Positions 1-10,621 of a stretch of 64,000 nt of DNA are shown here, in pieces. Each line of letters begins with the position of its first letter. Position 1 is the first letter of the stretch. Source of the stretch: Lophium mytilinum (Eukaryota > Ascomycota > Dothideomycetes > Mytilinidiales > Mytilinidiaceae); assembly GCA_010093605.1 (NCBI GenBank), contig MU004196.1, forward strand, positions 894,255 to 958,254, written 5' to 3'. Made by a program: the position numbers and the translations under genes. The notes beneath the pieces are model-generated. The model was not told the DNA's origin, made no database searches, and worked only from the letters and a program-made list of their open reading frames with translations.

Positions 1-201
1 AGCAGTCACTGCGTCAAAAGGTGATGTGTAGCCAACACCCTGACGCCAATAGTTCCCCTGGAGAGCATACCGTACGTCGATCATCCTGAACTCAGGATCA
101 ATAAGCACGAAAGCACCGAGATGCCTTTCCGCTACGTGAAAGGCCCGGACGGACAGCCGATTATGCCTGAAGTGAGTTCGTAGAGTCTTCTTGACATTGC
201 T
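1..201 (-). CDS. Possible partial gene running off the left edge
   Basis: On the minus strand one frame is open from about position 216 to the window edge, with no ATG. A plausible splice acceptor (CAG at 204-202) would start an exon at 201. The reading contains LGAFVLIDPEFRMIDVRYAL and then NYWRQGVGYTSPFDAVTA, which looks protein-like, but I do not recognise a family. The plus strand also has an open stretch (about 32-183, after a TAG acceptor, ending at a stop), so the coding strand is not settled. Function unknown. Confidence 0.3.
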
Positions 202-216
202 CTGGTCATAGGGAGT

Positions 217-658
217 TCACTAATGGCTGCAACAGGGCATGGTAGAACTCATCATGAAAGATTCCGAGAGGGGATTTGGCGACCTCCTATGAGGGGGAAA
301 GTCACGTTTGATCGATCTGGGTACATCAGTCCACCATTGTGTGCGGTGACTTGGGGAATTTTCTAGGTGTTCAAAGTGATAGACTTCCATCCTGTTGGAG
401 TTCTCAAGAAACCCTCAAGACACCACAAGCAGCGATAAAAGAGTGCACATATATTCGATTACCGTACCTTATGGGGAAAATGTCACGTGCTCGTATGAGA
501 CTGAGAATTAAAAGGCGATAAAATTCTATCTGTAAGAGCGCGTGGGCCCTCATAATCATACTTCTTCAACCGGCCGACTAGTATAGAAAGCGCTTCAAGC
601 AGCTCCAGAGCAAGGAATCAACCATTTCGAATATCTATTCACTATAACCTCAAATAGT
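217..658. other. Intergenic, nothing recognised
   Basis: No convincing gene. Short open frames here lack family features. The right part holds the 3' flank of the MDR gene on the minus strand. Confidence 0.5.
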
Positions 659-1792
659 CTAAGGATTGAACATCACCGACTCACCCAGCCTACCAGATTT
701 CGCTGCCAGATCAAACGCCTTCTCCCACTCCTCAAGCTTGAAAGTACCTCGCACCTTGACGATACTCCTAACGTCCAGTATACCCGTGTTTAGCAAACTG
801 ATGAATGCCACATTGTCCGCTCGCGAATACATCCACTTTCCCCTCAACGTAATATCAAACCTCATCACGAACCTGTGCGGAATCGGCACATCTTCCAGGA
901 AGCCCCCCATAAGACTGACCCTCCCCTCCGGCCTCAAGCTTAGAATCGCCGCTCTGAAATGCGTCGACCCCTTCGCCTCCGCAGGCGAGATATCAAAAAA
1001 CGCATCAATCCTCCCAAACTTCTTCAACGCCGCCATCTCCTCCCCCAAATCCCCCGTCATCCTTACCGTCTCCACCCTCCCCCCCAACTCCCTCTTCAAC
1101 CCCTCCAACGCCTCCCCATTCCGCCCCATCGCAATCACCCTTGCCCCCATCGCCAACGCCACCACCACAGCCGCCGACCCAAACCCCCCGGTCGCCGGCG
1201 CCACAACCACCGTCTCGCCCGCCTGCACCCCAATACTCCGCAGCCCCCCATACGGCACCAGCGCCTGCAGCATCCACCCCAGCTGCTCGGTGCTATACCC
1301 CAGCCCGCCCTCGGCGGGGCTGCCACACAGCCTCGCCTCATCCAGCACATGCACGTTCTCGAGCGGCGCCTTCACGTACTCGGCAAACGTCGCGTCGCGC
1401 CACTCCCCCCGCATCAGCTTGCGGCTCGCCTCCGTCATGCCCTCGGCGATGCCCATGATGATGATGGCGCCCGGGTCGTCGCGCCCGCGCACGATGCCGT
1501 CGACGTAGACGAGGTCGTGCGGTTTGAGGAGGACGGAGTCCGGGCCGGTGGCGGCGACGCGGCCGATGGCGGAGGTGCCGGTCACGAGGGGGGTGGGGTA
1601 GGCGTAGGCGCGGGTGCCGTTGTAGACGTCGCGGAGGTAGGGCATTATGGGGGCGTGGAGGATCTTGATTATGGCGGAGCCGGGGGTTGGGAGGGGGGTT
1701 GGGAGGGTTTTGGCGATGAGGGGGGCGGCGTAGGTTTCTTGGACGAGGGCGGTGTGGGTTGGTGGGAGGGGGGTGGTTGTGGGAGTGGACAT
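659..1792 (-). CDS. MDR-family (zinc-independent) alcohol dehydrogenase / quinone oxidoreductase-like protein
   Basis: Single-exon 377-residue protein, ATG at 1792. The N-terminal half resembles the GroES-like fold of medium-chain dehydrogenases (PTPGSAIIKILHAPIMPYLRD, VTGTSAIGRVAATG). The C-terminal half is a Rossmann domain with a nucleotide-binding loop (VVVAPATGGFGSAAVVVALA, then GARVIAMGRN). The cysteine cluster that binds structural zinc and the usual Cys/His catalytic zinc ligands are not apparent, so a quinone-oxidoreductase-like NAD(P)H enzyme is likelier than a zinc alcohol dehydrogenase. Substrate unknown. Codon use is striking: the coding strand is C-rich at third positions in the 5' third (1792 to about 1450) and G-rich after that. 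This creates long antisense open frames on the plus strand, which are shadows. It stands alone, facing away from KEX1. Confidence 0.85.
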   Translation of the reverse strand: MSTPTTTPLPPTHTALVQETYAAPLIAKTLPTPLPTPGSAIIKILHAPIMPYLRDVYNGTRAYAYPTPLVTGTSAIGRVAATGPDSVLLKPHDLVYVDGIVRGRDDPGAIIIMGIAEGMTEASRKLMRGEWRDATFAEYVKAPLENVHVLDEARLCGSPAEGGLGYSTEQLGWMLQALVPYGGLRSIGVQAGETVVVAPATGGFGSAAVVVALAMGARVIAMGRNGEALEGLKRELGGRVETVRMTGDLGEEMAALKKFGRIDAFFDISPAEAKGSTHFRAAILSLRPEGRVSLMGGFLEDVPIPHRFVMRFDITLRGKWMYSRADNVAFISLLNTGILDVRSIVKVRGTFKLEEWEKAFDLAAKSGRLGESVMFNP

Positions 1793-3560
1793 TTTGGTGG
1801 ATGGTAGGGTGTTTGGAAGGAGACTTGAGGCGGATGTGAGAGTTTGATGAGACGATGAAGCTGGAGATGTTGCGATTGAAGTGATTTGGATATGAGAATA
1901 GAAGATCTCATGTCTCTTATATCATAGCAAAGTCAGGCCTCCCAACTGGTCGTCTTACTACCGAAATAGGCCTAAAGACCCTCCGATGAAGCCCTTGGAG
2001 CAAACATAAGCTTCACTAAGTAGACGTCCCCTACCGAAATAGCCGCAAACCCTTCGCTGTCGTCCCAAAACAGGTATGAGAGTAATCAACACAGTCGCCC
2101 CAGATCTTTTCGACGTACCATCGGCCGAGCAGTATCTCCGTGTACACAAGCTTGAAATCCTTCTTTGGCTTTTGGTGCCCTGCAGTAGCGTGGTTCATTC
2201 TTGCGTAAGAATCGGCATTTAGCGGAGTTAAGGAGTAGTGATATGGGCCGTTTGTCAGGTGTAGGTGTTTCGAGGATGGTTTTTAGCTTTTTGTATACTG
2301 TATAGGTACGATGCTAGAGGGGAGACGAAGCTGTACTGATCCGCGAGCTTTCAACCAGTATCACGTGACATTGTAGTTCTACTACAGTACCCCCTCTGTG
2401 CCAGTAGCATGAGACAAGTATATAGAAACGCGTAATCAAGTAAGGAACGAGGGAAGCTATAAATGAAAGACTCGCATATGGTAGAGCAACTAGGCATGAG
2501 AAGCACACGAGAAAGGTGCTCGAATATCAAAAGCAACACGAATAGCGAGGCGTTACCTCTCGTGAACTGGAAGGCTCGATTGACGGCTAAAGGTAAGCTT
2601 AAATATACATCCCCATACCGGATCTACAGGAAGACCGTCCTGCAGGAAGACTGTTCCACTGAAAGATGGTTGAGACAGAGGGAATGCTTGGTTGTTGACG
2701 GCTAAGATGGATGAAACACGAAGGATCTGTGAAGCTCTTTTTCATAGCTAAGGATAAGCTTCGATCTATTGAAAGAAGTGCTCATGCCGAATCCACAGAA
2801 GGATGAAAAGAGGGTCCTCTTCTGAGGGTACCTGAGACGTGGAAAATGTGAATTTCTTGCCCTATCACAATTCAGATATTCGGATAGCTCTAGAGCCGCC
2901 GCTGGGACCCGCCACAAGGGTTCCCGGAGCCTCTTCTCAGATCCGCAGGGTTAATGTTAGATGCTGGCGCAGGCTGAAGCAGGCGCTGCGTCGTCTCGGC
3001 GGCCTGAGGTTGGAGTAACAACGGGGTTCACAGAGGAGTGCAGCTGAAACTGGCGTGGAGTGCGGTATGGAGCAGAAAGCCAAGGCCGCGCAATAAATCC
3101 CCAGTGCCCCGGCCCCTTGCTGGCCCTTGTCGGTTGGTGGAATTCTAGGGCTAGTGGCTGTGAAGACAACAGGACAAAGCGTCGAGGGATTGCCCTTATT
3201 CACGCTCAATAGGCCTCTTAATACATTTCTGCACCAGGCCTGCTGCTGCTGGCCCGTCTAATACCTCCACCCTCCCCGTGCTTCTCTACGCCGCAATCTC
3301 GCCGGTCATTCATTCTTGTCAGCCGAAACCCAGGACTCGTGGCCTTTCAACCGTATTGCGGGCACAATCATAACCTCAAGACCTCGCCCCTTCTAAGCCA
3401 CGCGACCTGCCGACAGCGGACGGCACAGTTCCTAGAGCAACTACCCGTCAGATATCTCACCTGGCTCCTCCACACGCCAGGCCATATTCCATGCGATAGC
3501 TAGGGCTCTCCGGACTTCGACCGGCGTCACGTCGACGACGACCCTTGCTCCCCTCCCAGC
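1793..3560. other. Divergent intergenic region between the MDR gene and KEX1
   Basis: About 1.8 kb without a supported gene. Open frames of 60-90 codons at 1958-2149, 2463-2705, 2702-2917 and 2937-3209 show no family motif or splice continuation. The 3230-3560 stretch is pyrimidine-rich, as expected for the KEX1 promoter and 5' leader. Confidence 0.5.
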
Positions 3561-5637
3561 ATGCGCCTCTTCACACAATCACCCTCGCGATGGCGGAGTG
3601 GTGCTTCGTTGGCCGCGCTGGCCTGCAGTCTGTTCTACTCAGCAGCCCTGGTCCCTGGTGCCCTTGCGGAGAAGACGGCCGCAGATTACTACGTTCACGA
3701 ATTACCTGGGGCTCCGGAGCCACTATTGAAGATGCATGCAGGGTGCGTGGTACACCATCTTTGAAAGTACAAGATGAGCTAACTCGGGAGTAGTCACATC
3801 GAAGTCGATCCTGCGCATCATGGAAACATATTCTTCTGGCACTATCAGAACCGTCACATCGCGAATAAGCAAAGAACAGTAATATGGTTGAATGGAGGTC
3901 CAGGCTGCAGCTCCATGGATGGTGCTATGATGGAGATCGGTCCATACCGAGTAAGAGAAGGTGGAAAGCTGGAATACAACGATGGATCGTGGGACGAGTT
4001 TGCCAACGTTCTTTTCGTGGATAACCCTGTTGGAACAGGCTTCAGCTATGTGGACTCGAATAGCTATCTTCATGAGCTCGACGAGATGAAGGACCAGTTC
4101 ATCATTTTCTTGGAAAAATGGTTTGCACTCTTTCCAGAGTACGAGCACGACGACGTAGGTTTCATCAATCATAGGCATAGTATAGACATTGACGTAGGGA
4201 TAGATTTACATCGCCGGAGAGTCGTATGCTGGCCAACACATTCCATACATCGCCAAAGGGATCATCGAACGCAACCAAAACGCCAATAAGAGACCCTGGA
4301 AACTCGCTGGTCTGCTAATTGGGAACGGCTGGATCTCGCCCTTGGATCACTACTTCTCCTACCTTCCCTTTGCGTACGAAGAAGGATTGATAGAAGGAGG
4401 ATCCGAGGCGGCCAAACGTATCGAATCGCAAGTAGCCATCTGCACAAAGCTTCTCAACGAAGGCGCTAAGGACCACGTCGACACCTCCGAGTGCGAGAAG
4501 ATCATGATGGACATCCTCGACGAGACCAAAAACAAGAAAGCGGACTCAAAACACCAGTGCCTAAATATGTACGACATCCGCCTCCGAGACGACGACTCCT
4601 GCGGCATGAACTGGCCCCCAGACCTCGCAGACGTGACCCCCTACCTCCGCCGCCAAGACGTAATCGCCGCGCTGCACATCAACCCAGACAAGAAAACCGG
4701 CTGGCAAGAATGCAGCGGCTCCGTCTCGGCCAACTTCCGCGCCCGCAACTCGGTCCCCAGCATCGACTTCCTCCCGGACATCCTCGCCCACATCCCCGTC
4801 GTGCTCTTCTCCGGCGCCAAAGACCTCATCTGCAACCACCTGGGCACCGAGTCCCTCATCGGCAACCTCGAGTTCAACGGCGGCAAAGGCTTCGAGCTCT
4901 CCCCCGGCGTCTGGGCGCCCAAACGCGACTGGACCTTCGAAGGCGAGCCCGCGGGCATCTACCAAGAAGCCCGCAACCTCACCTACGTCCTCTTCTACAA
5001 CTCGTCGCACATGGTCCCCTTCGACTACCCGCGCCGCACCCGCGACATGCTCGACCGCTTCATGGGCGTCGACATCGGTTCCATCGGCGGCTCGCCCGCC
5101 GACTCGCGCATCGATGGCGAGAAAGGCCCGCTCATCTCCGTCGGCGGCCACCCGAACTCCACCACCGCCGCCGAGGCCGAGAAGGAGAAGCTCAAGCAGG
5201 CCACCTGGAAGGCGTACTACAAGTCCGGCGAGGTCGCGCTCGTTATCGTCATCATCGCTGCTGGGCTGTGGGGCTGGTACGTGTGGCGCGACCGACGGCG
5301 GCGCGCGGCGCTGGGGTATAAGGGGCTTGGGACTGGTGGCGAGGGTGAGGGGCGGGAGAGCCTTATGGCTGGGATGGGTCTGGAGAGCTTTAGGCGGAGG
5401 GATAGGGGGGATCGAGATGTTGAGGCCGCGGATTTCGATGAGAGGGAGTTGGATGAGGTGCCGAGTCCGCTGCCGAAAGCGACACCTAATGGGAGTGGTG
5501 CTGTGAATGGAGGCGCGGAGGGGAAAGAGAGGAGACGGTATAGTCAGGATGTGGAGCTGGTGGATGATGGGACGTTTAGTATCGCTGGGGAGAGCAGTGA
5601 CGGCGACGCGCCTGGGAGGAGTAGGGAGAAGGCGTAA
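3561..5637 (+). CDS. KEX1: Pheromone-processing carboxypeptidase Kex1 (serine carboxypeptidase S10)
   Basis: Three exons: 3561-3742, 3794-4154 and 4204-5637, giving 658 residues. Introns use GTGCGT/TAG and GTAGGT/TAG and restore the conserved joins MHAG-HIEVDP and [12 protein letters not shown]. Kex1 is a Golgi membrane carboxypeptidase that trims C-terminal Lys/Arg left by Kex2 on secreted precursors. Visible features are an N-terminal signal peptide (residues about 15-37), the [14 protein letters not shown] oxyanion motif, the nucleophile in GESYAG (Ser about 188), Asp in GAKDLICN (about 388), His in SSHMVPFD (about 450), and one transmembrane helix (about 524-545). A basic then acidic cytosolic tail follows. 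Length fits the family. Within exon 3, third positions are almost all C up to about 5220 and become G/T-rich in the tail. A 382-codon antisense open frame is a shadow of this bias. Confidence 0.95.
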
Positions 5638-6137
5638 CACTTTCGTTTTTTGAGCGCGGATCGAATCGAAGCGTATGCTACTTAACTTATTACGGATCGT
5701 TGGCTGCATTGGTGGCGTTTGGGGTTCAATATCTCGGAAGGGATTCCGGCACTAGGTACTATTAGATAAAATGCTATTGGTACTTACCGAGTCTCTGGAT
5801 TCTGTTTCATCTGTTTATGTGAGCATGGAGATATCTTGATGTTGAGCTCTCGAACATGCCGAGGACGTTGTTATGTTGAACGCTATAGGTTTCACACGAA
5901 TCACTCTGGCATCTGGAAGTAAGTTTAGACTAGCAAACAGTCTTTTAGAATATTTAGAGAATTAAGAGCATGTTGACAGCCTCTGGATATGAGGTTGAAA
6001 GGCGCTGCGGGAGGGGACTACCAGCTGGTGACCTTGCTAGGTCTACAGTAATGCCCCACCCAGTATCTCTACAATCAGCCCTTCCTTGATACTTATCAAC
6101 TTTTGCTGGATCTTCGGTTGTCTAGCACTGTGCTGGT
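5638..6137. other. Convergent 3' intergenic region
   Basis: 500 bp between the 3' ends of KEX1 and the BTB-like gene. Only untranslated or terminator sequence is expected, and no gene or repeat was recognised. Confidence 0.5.
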
Positions 6138-8623
6138 TCACCAGAGCCAGGACCACTCCTCAGTCGACTCATAGGGAGACGAACTAGCCCGATAGTTGTG
6201 CTTAGGCTTAGCCTCGGCCGCAGATGGGGTTTCTTCCGCTGCTGGTTCTCCCTTGGCCTCGTCCGCTGGTGGCTTCGCCTGAACCGCTTCCACTGGTGCC
6301 TTTGCCTGAGCGTCTTCCACCGGTGGCTCTACCTTAGCCTTACCTCCATCCGCCCGTGACTCTGCTTTGATCTCTTTCACTGGTGGCTTCGACTGAGCCT
6401 CGTCCGCTGGTATAACCTGAGCCTCATCCGCTGGAATCGCCTGAACCTTATCCGCTGGAGTGGCTTGAGCGTCATCCGTTGGAATAGTCTGAACGTCATT
6501 CGCTGGAACAGCCTGAACCTTATCTACTGGCGTAGCCTGGGCCTCATCCACTGACATAGCTTGAGCTTCGTCCGCTGGTAGCATGGCCTGAACCTTGTCC
6601 GTTGGTGACTCTGTCCTGGCCTCGTCCGCTGATGGCTCTGTCTTAGCCTCGTCCGCTGATGGCTCTGTTTTGGCCTCGTCCGCTGGTGGAATCGCCTGAG
6701 AATCGTTCACTGTTGATACTGTCTCGGCCTTGTCTGCTAGCAGTTCTCCCTTAGCTTCTTCCACTGGAGACTCTGTCTTCGCTTCGTCCGTTGGTGGCAT
6801 CACCTGAGCATGGTCCGCTGGTGACTCTGTCTTGGCCTTGTCCGCTGGCGGGTCTCCCTTGGTGTCTTCCGCTGGGAGCATCGCCTGAACCTCTTCCGCT
6901 GGTGGCATTGGCTGAGTCTCATCCGCCAGCGGCTCTACCTTGGCGTCTTCCGTCATTGACTGAGCTTGAGCGTCTTCTGCTGTTGGCTTCTTCTGGGCCT
7001 CTTCCGCTGATGGCTTTGCCGGAGCGTCTTCTACAGGAGTCTTCACCTGAGCAATCTCCATTGGTGACTCTTCCTTAGTCTCTTCCATTGGCTCTACCTT
7101 AGCCTCTTCGACCGTTGACTTCGCCTGAGTATCTTCCGTTGGTGTCTGTGCCTTATTCTCTTCCATCAGTGACTTCGCCTGAGTTTCTCCCGTTGGTGTT
7201 TCTGCCTTGGACTCTTCCGCTTGTAGCTCGGCCTCAGTCTCTTCCACTGGTGACTCTACCTTGGCCTCTCCCGCTGGCGAATGTGCCTCTGCCACTGGCG
7301 AATGTGCCTCTGCCACTGGCGAATGTAAATCTTCCGCTGGCCAGTGTGCCTCTTCCACCGGCGAATGTGCCTCAGAACCACCACCACGAAAGTCCGCCAC
7401 TTCGCCTTTGTACTTCATGGCCAGCAGCTTCTGCTTATGATCATTTCTACCCAGCCAGCTGACATACCAAGACGGTTCGCCGTGCGTGATCCGGCATCTA
7501 GAATCCCACAGCTTATCCACAGACCCGCATTGACGCCAGTAGTTCTCATCGCCATCCCTACCTCTGCTCCGTTCCATGCAGTCGAGACACAAGCCATCGA
7601 AGTATGCTTCAGTGGCACGGACGGCACGGAAGACCACGCCAACCCAATTGATGTTGCAAGTAGTGCAATTGGGTGCGGCAGAGTGATGTTTGAATTGGCG
7701 TATGCGGTGCGTAATATCAGAGAGAGACGCGCGGTGGAGGAAGTCGTCCAAAGGGAACACCTCGAGGTTGACCAGTTCGGATAGGTATTCTGAGATGGTG
7801 ACTTTCCAGCACTCGCACAGGTGCGGAGTGCGCAGAAGGTTGCGAGGATGTAGCCAGAGGCGGGAATGCAGGATCGTCTTGAGGCGGACACGGGCCTGGT
7901 TCATGGCGCCTGTTGGGTTAGCATTACGTGAGTTATATGGGACACAGAGGAAACAAGAGATCGGGAGTGAGAGTAGGGTAAGGAATGAGGTGGAGTAGGT
8001 GGGAGAGTGCATCACCTACCAATGAAGTCTGGGAGTGCAAAACCAGGTCTGAACCTGATCTGAACCACTGGTTTCCTCTCCGTCATGGGTCCGCCATGGT
8101 TGTAGACAAGCCATTTTGTGACCTGTGCAAATCCTTCTGCGTGGTTAAACAAGTAGCAAGGTAGCACAAGTTCGCGGGCGATATCAAGCTTCAACGCGTC
8201 GAAGGAAACATTGCGGGCAAGCCAAGCGGCGAAGAAGTCCTTGAGATGGCCATTGGGATAGAATCCGTAGTTGTTACCAATTTCGATGATGCGCCACAGC
8301 TGGTGGCGTGGGATGTCCAACAGATCTTGCGGAACACGCCCGTGAAAGGTTCCGAGCCAGGCCTCCAAGCCGTCAAGAGTGTCTCCCCGGCGATCGAAAG
8401 TGATCAGATCCGCCTTAGGATCCTTGCGCCAGAGTCTGACAAAGTGATCGGCGCTCTTGAGGAGAATGGCCTTGTTGCATTCGAAAGTAGTAATCCGACT
8501 TGCCTCTTGACCAGCTTCCACATAGTATTCCGTGATCACGACAGTGACGTCGTTACGAGCATCGGGGTCGATGCCATTGCTGTCATTGCCGCCATTGGTC
8601 ACGGGTTGTGTAGAGCCCACCAT
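6138..8623 (-). CDS. BTB/POZ-like protein with a long 9-residue tandem repeat tail
   Basis: Two exons, 8623-8020 and 7909-6138, giving 791 residues. The intron (GTAGGT donor at 8019, CAG acceptor at 7910) joins PDFIG to GAMNQARV. An upstream in-frame ATG at 8707 would add 28 low-complexity Pro/His residues, so I prefer 8623. Residues about 20-160 resemble fungal BTB/POZ proteins (TFECNKAILLKSADHFVRLW, then an AWLGTFHG stretch), suggesting protein-protein interaction. A Cys-containing middle region follows (CTTCNINWVG, CLDCMERSRG). From about 7375 to 6225 the protein is a run of roughly 40 degenerate 9-residue units of the type ADEAKTEPS, some shortened to 8 residues, acidic and Ala/Pro/Glu-rich, then a short tail ending EEWSWLW. 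No pathway can be assigned. Confidence 0.75.
6225..7375 (-). repeat. Coding minisatellite, about 27-bp unit (9-residue repeat)
   Basis: The second exon of the BTB-like gene carries about 40 tandem units. On the coding strand a typical unit reads Ala/Val-Asp/Glu-Glu-Ala-Lys/Gln-x-x-x-Pro. Two adjacent units, ADEAKTEPS, are identical at protein level near 6630-6690. A run of 8-residue variants lies near 6390-6560. Three near-identical short units sit at about 7266-7325. Length changes occur in multiples of three, so the frame stays open. Unit divergence suggests an old array with limited recent expansion. Confidence 0.85.
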
Positions 8624-8991
8624 GATGTCGATTGATGGATGGGGAGGTGGGTGGGGAGGTGGATGGGGGGAGGATGGATGAGGAAGGAGGTGTGAGGATG
8701 AAGCCAAGTGAAGTCGAAATAGAGGCCGGCACTAATGACATGACCCCAACCAACCCACGTGGAAAACTTCTCTCTCACCCGTCAGTTTCCGTCGAACAAG
8801 GTGGCTTAGGGAGCTATCAAGCTCGTCAAAACTATCGTTTCATGTTTCGTGATATCGCACCAGGGGCTTCAAAAGTGCTAGACAAGCGTACACAACCACA
8901 GCAAGAGTAAAGCATAAGAAGTTTTAGAGTGGCATCACGGATGCGTGTCTGCTACTTTCTGCTCGCAGGAGCCTGCCCGTTGACACCTCTC
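8624..8991. other. Intergenic region 5' of the BTB-like gene
   Basis: Holds the G-run tract and the presumed promoter of the minus-strand BTB-like gene. No gene recognised. Confidence 0.45.
8634..8680 (+). other. G-run tract at the 5' end of the BTB-like gene (possible G-quadruplex)
   Basis: The plus strand has four G-runs of three or more separated by short spacers just upstream of the 8623 start codon. It is the template strand for the minus-strand gene. One spacer is about 8 nt, slightly above the classic limit, so the call is tentative. Confidence 0.35.
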
Positions 8992-9321
8992 CTAAGATCC
9001 CATACCGCGCCTCCTCTCAATCATCATGCCAGCATCAACGCCGACCGGCAGTCCCCGTTCGCGCTCAGCCTCTTCGTGGAGTGTAATGAACATAATTACA
9101 GCGAGAGGCACACAGAGCAACAAGCAGAGCACTAGAGAGAGCACCCCTACCGAGAGAATGAAGTTGACTGCGTCTCGAACGGCGTAACGGATGCCTGCAG
9201 GTGCGAAGTACATGACGACACACGCAACGATGAGGAGCTTCGTGAGCGCAGGAGCAAAAGCGTTGTATCTCGCGCGTTTATCGGCCCTAGCGCGACGTCT
9301 GTTGTTTGTGTGGGTATCCAT
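8992..9321 (-). CDS. Small hypothetical membrane protein
   Basis: 109-residue open frame starting at ATG 9321 (MDTHTNNRRRARADKRAR). The frame continues upstream to an ATG at 9453, but that extension is low-complexity and Pro-rich. A basic N-terminus is followed by two or three hydrophobic segments (LLIVACVVMYFAPAGI, then FILSVGVLSLVLCLLLCVPLAVIMFI) and a short charged tail. The positive-then-hydrophobic layout fits a small integral membrane protein. I know of no homologue, and coding status rests only on this hydropathy pattern. Confidence 0.4.
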   Translation of the reverse strand: MDTHTNNRRRARADKRARYNAFAPALTKLLIVACVVMYFAPAGIRYAVRDAVNFILSVGVLSLVLCLLLCVPLAVIMFITLHEEAERERGLPVGVDAGMMIERRRGMGS

Positions 9322-10621
9322 GACTGTCTCCAGATAAGCACAGGCTTTGGGTAGTCGAATCGTAGATAGTTCGTGCGGTGGTGGAGTGGTTGGGTGGCAG
9401 GGCCATAGACGTGGTGAAGTGGGTGACGAAAGACCTGAACTCAATGAATGCACTGCAGCACTTCAAACATCGTCAGAATTTGCCGTTAGAGGGATCACAT
9501 GTGGAGAGAAAACCCTGCTCACCGACTCACTTCTCAACGACTCAAGTAAGTCTAGACCTGGATCTATCGCGCTCCTCAACTGCCCACAACCATCCCAGCA
9601 TCGGCCCCAACCAACCGCTCCTCCTCGTACCCCTCCCTCATCCTCATCAGGTCTGATGGAAGCATCGAATACGTATATTGTCCACAAAATTGCCTCGAAA
9701 GTTGCCTCAAGAACAATCCAAGCCTCGTGGCGAATGCGGTGGGTGGGTATACGCGCCCATAGATTTAGATGGTGGAGAAAGCAATACATGCGAGCGAGAA
9801 GAGATTAGTGTGAGGTCCGTAGAGCCTTTTGGTGGAACCGCAGTGGAATCGAAAGCAGCGGTGAAGTTAGAGAAGGAACGGATCTTCGACGAGGTAATTG
9901 TCTTCGGACCTTGCTAGCTTAATGAAAGATGGTTCGATCCGGATGTGATGAAGATGATGAGGTGCGTGATGTGGTTGTGATGGATTGTGCAGATGATGAA
10001 GCGAATCGATATACGGTGACGCGCGCTTACTAGACAGCCGCGCTGCTGCTGTCACCTTACGATGGTTTTAGTCAAATGAAAGAGACTACAGCGTGATAAT
10101 AACACGAGCGAGAGAAGCACGAGGAAACACATTCTGGTCTACGACTGTTTGAAGAAATTCATATCATGATTATTTCTGCTAAGATGCACATTATGTTTAC
10201 GAGCATATGCGGATAAGATACCAAAATAAAAAGCCGCTCAAAATGGGTATACCGAGAAAGCAAACAAATGGAATAACATGAAGCGAAACTTGACCACAAG
10301 TCTTACATAAAAATTCGACATAATACATGCCATGCCCAACGTGCCATCACCAACAATCATCCCCACAAGTGACTAACACCTACGTCTGTGACATAGTGGC
10401 TACTTGAAAGTATGCCGAGTGTGCTTCAACATCTTGGGTGAAGGGCCATGGTGTGATACGTCAAGCACTGATCCCGCGTCTGCCTGCTGTGTCTTCGTCT
10501 AGGAGGCTAGAAATCGGCTTGCTGAAAGTACGTGGCTTCGAAGACGGCTTTCAATGCCTGATGCATGAAAACAAAAGTGTGGTCCACGCTTGCGGAGTTT
10601 TGCGTTGACTCTGCTGTTCAA
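9322..10621. other. Intergenic, nothing firm
   Basis: Open frames at 9347-9808, 9463-9789 and 9678-9917 overlap each other on both strands with no motif. From about 10080 to 10600 the sequence becomes A+T-richer, consistent with the 3' flank of the HET gene. Confidence 0.45.

Noticed and set aside
666-1807. Plus-strand open frames of about 280 codons opposite the MDR gene
   Set aside because: Low-complexity antisense shadows created by the strong third-position bias of the minus-strand gene.
4561-5709. 382-codon minus-strand frame across KEX1
   Set aside because: Antisense shadow of C3-rich KEX1 codons, with no domain.
6225-7375. CRISPR-like or non-coding satellite interpretation of the repeat
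   Set aside because: Units are contiguous without unique spacers, always in frame, and lie inside an exon. The organism is a eukaryote.
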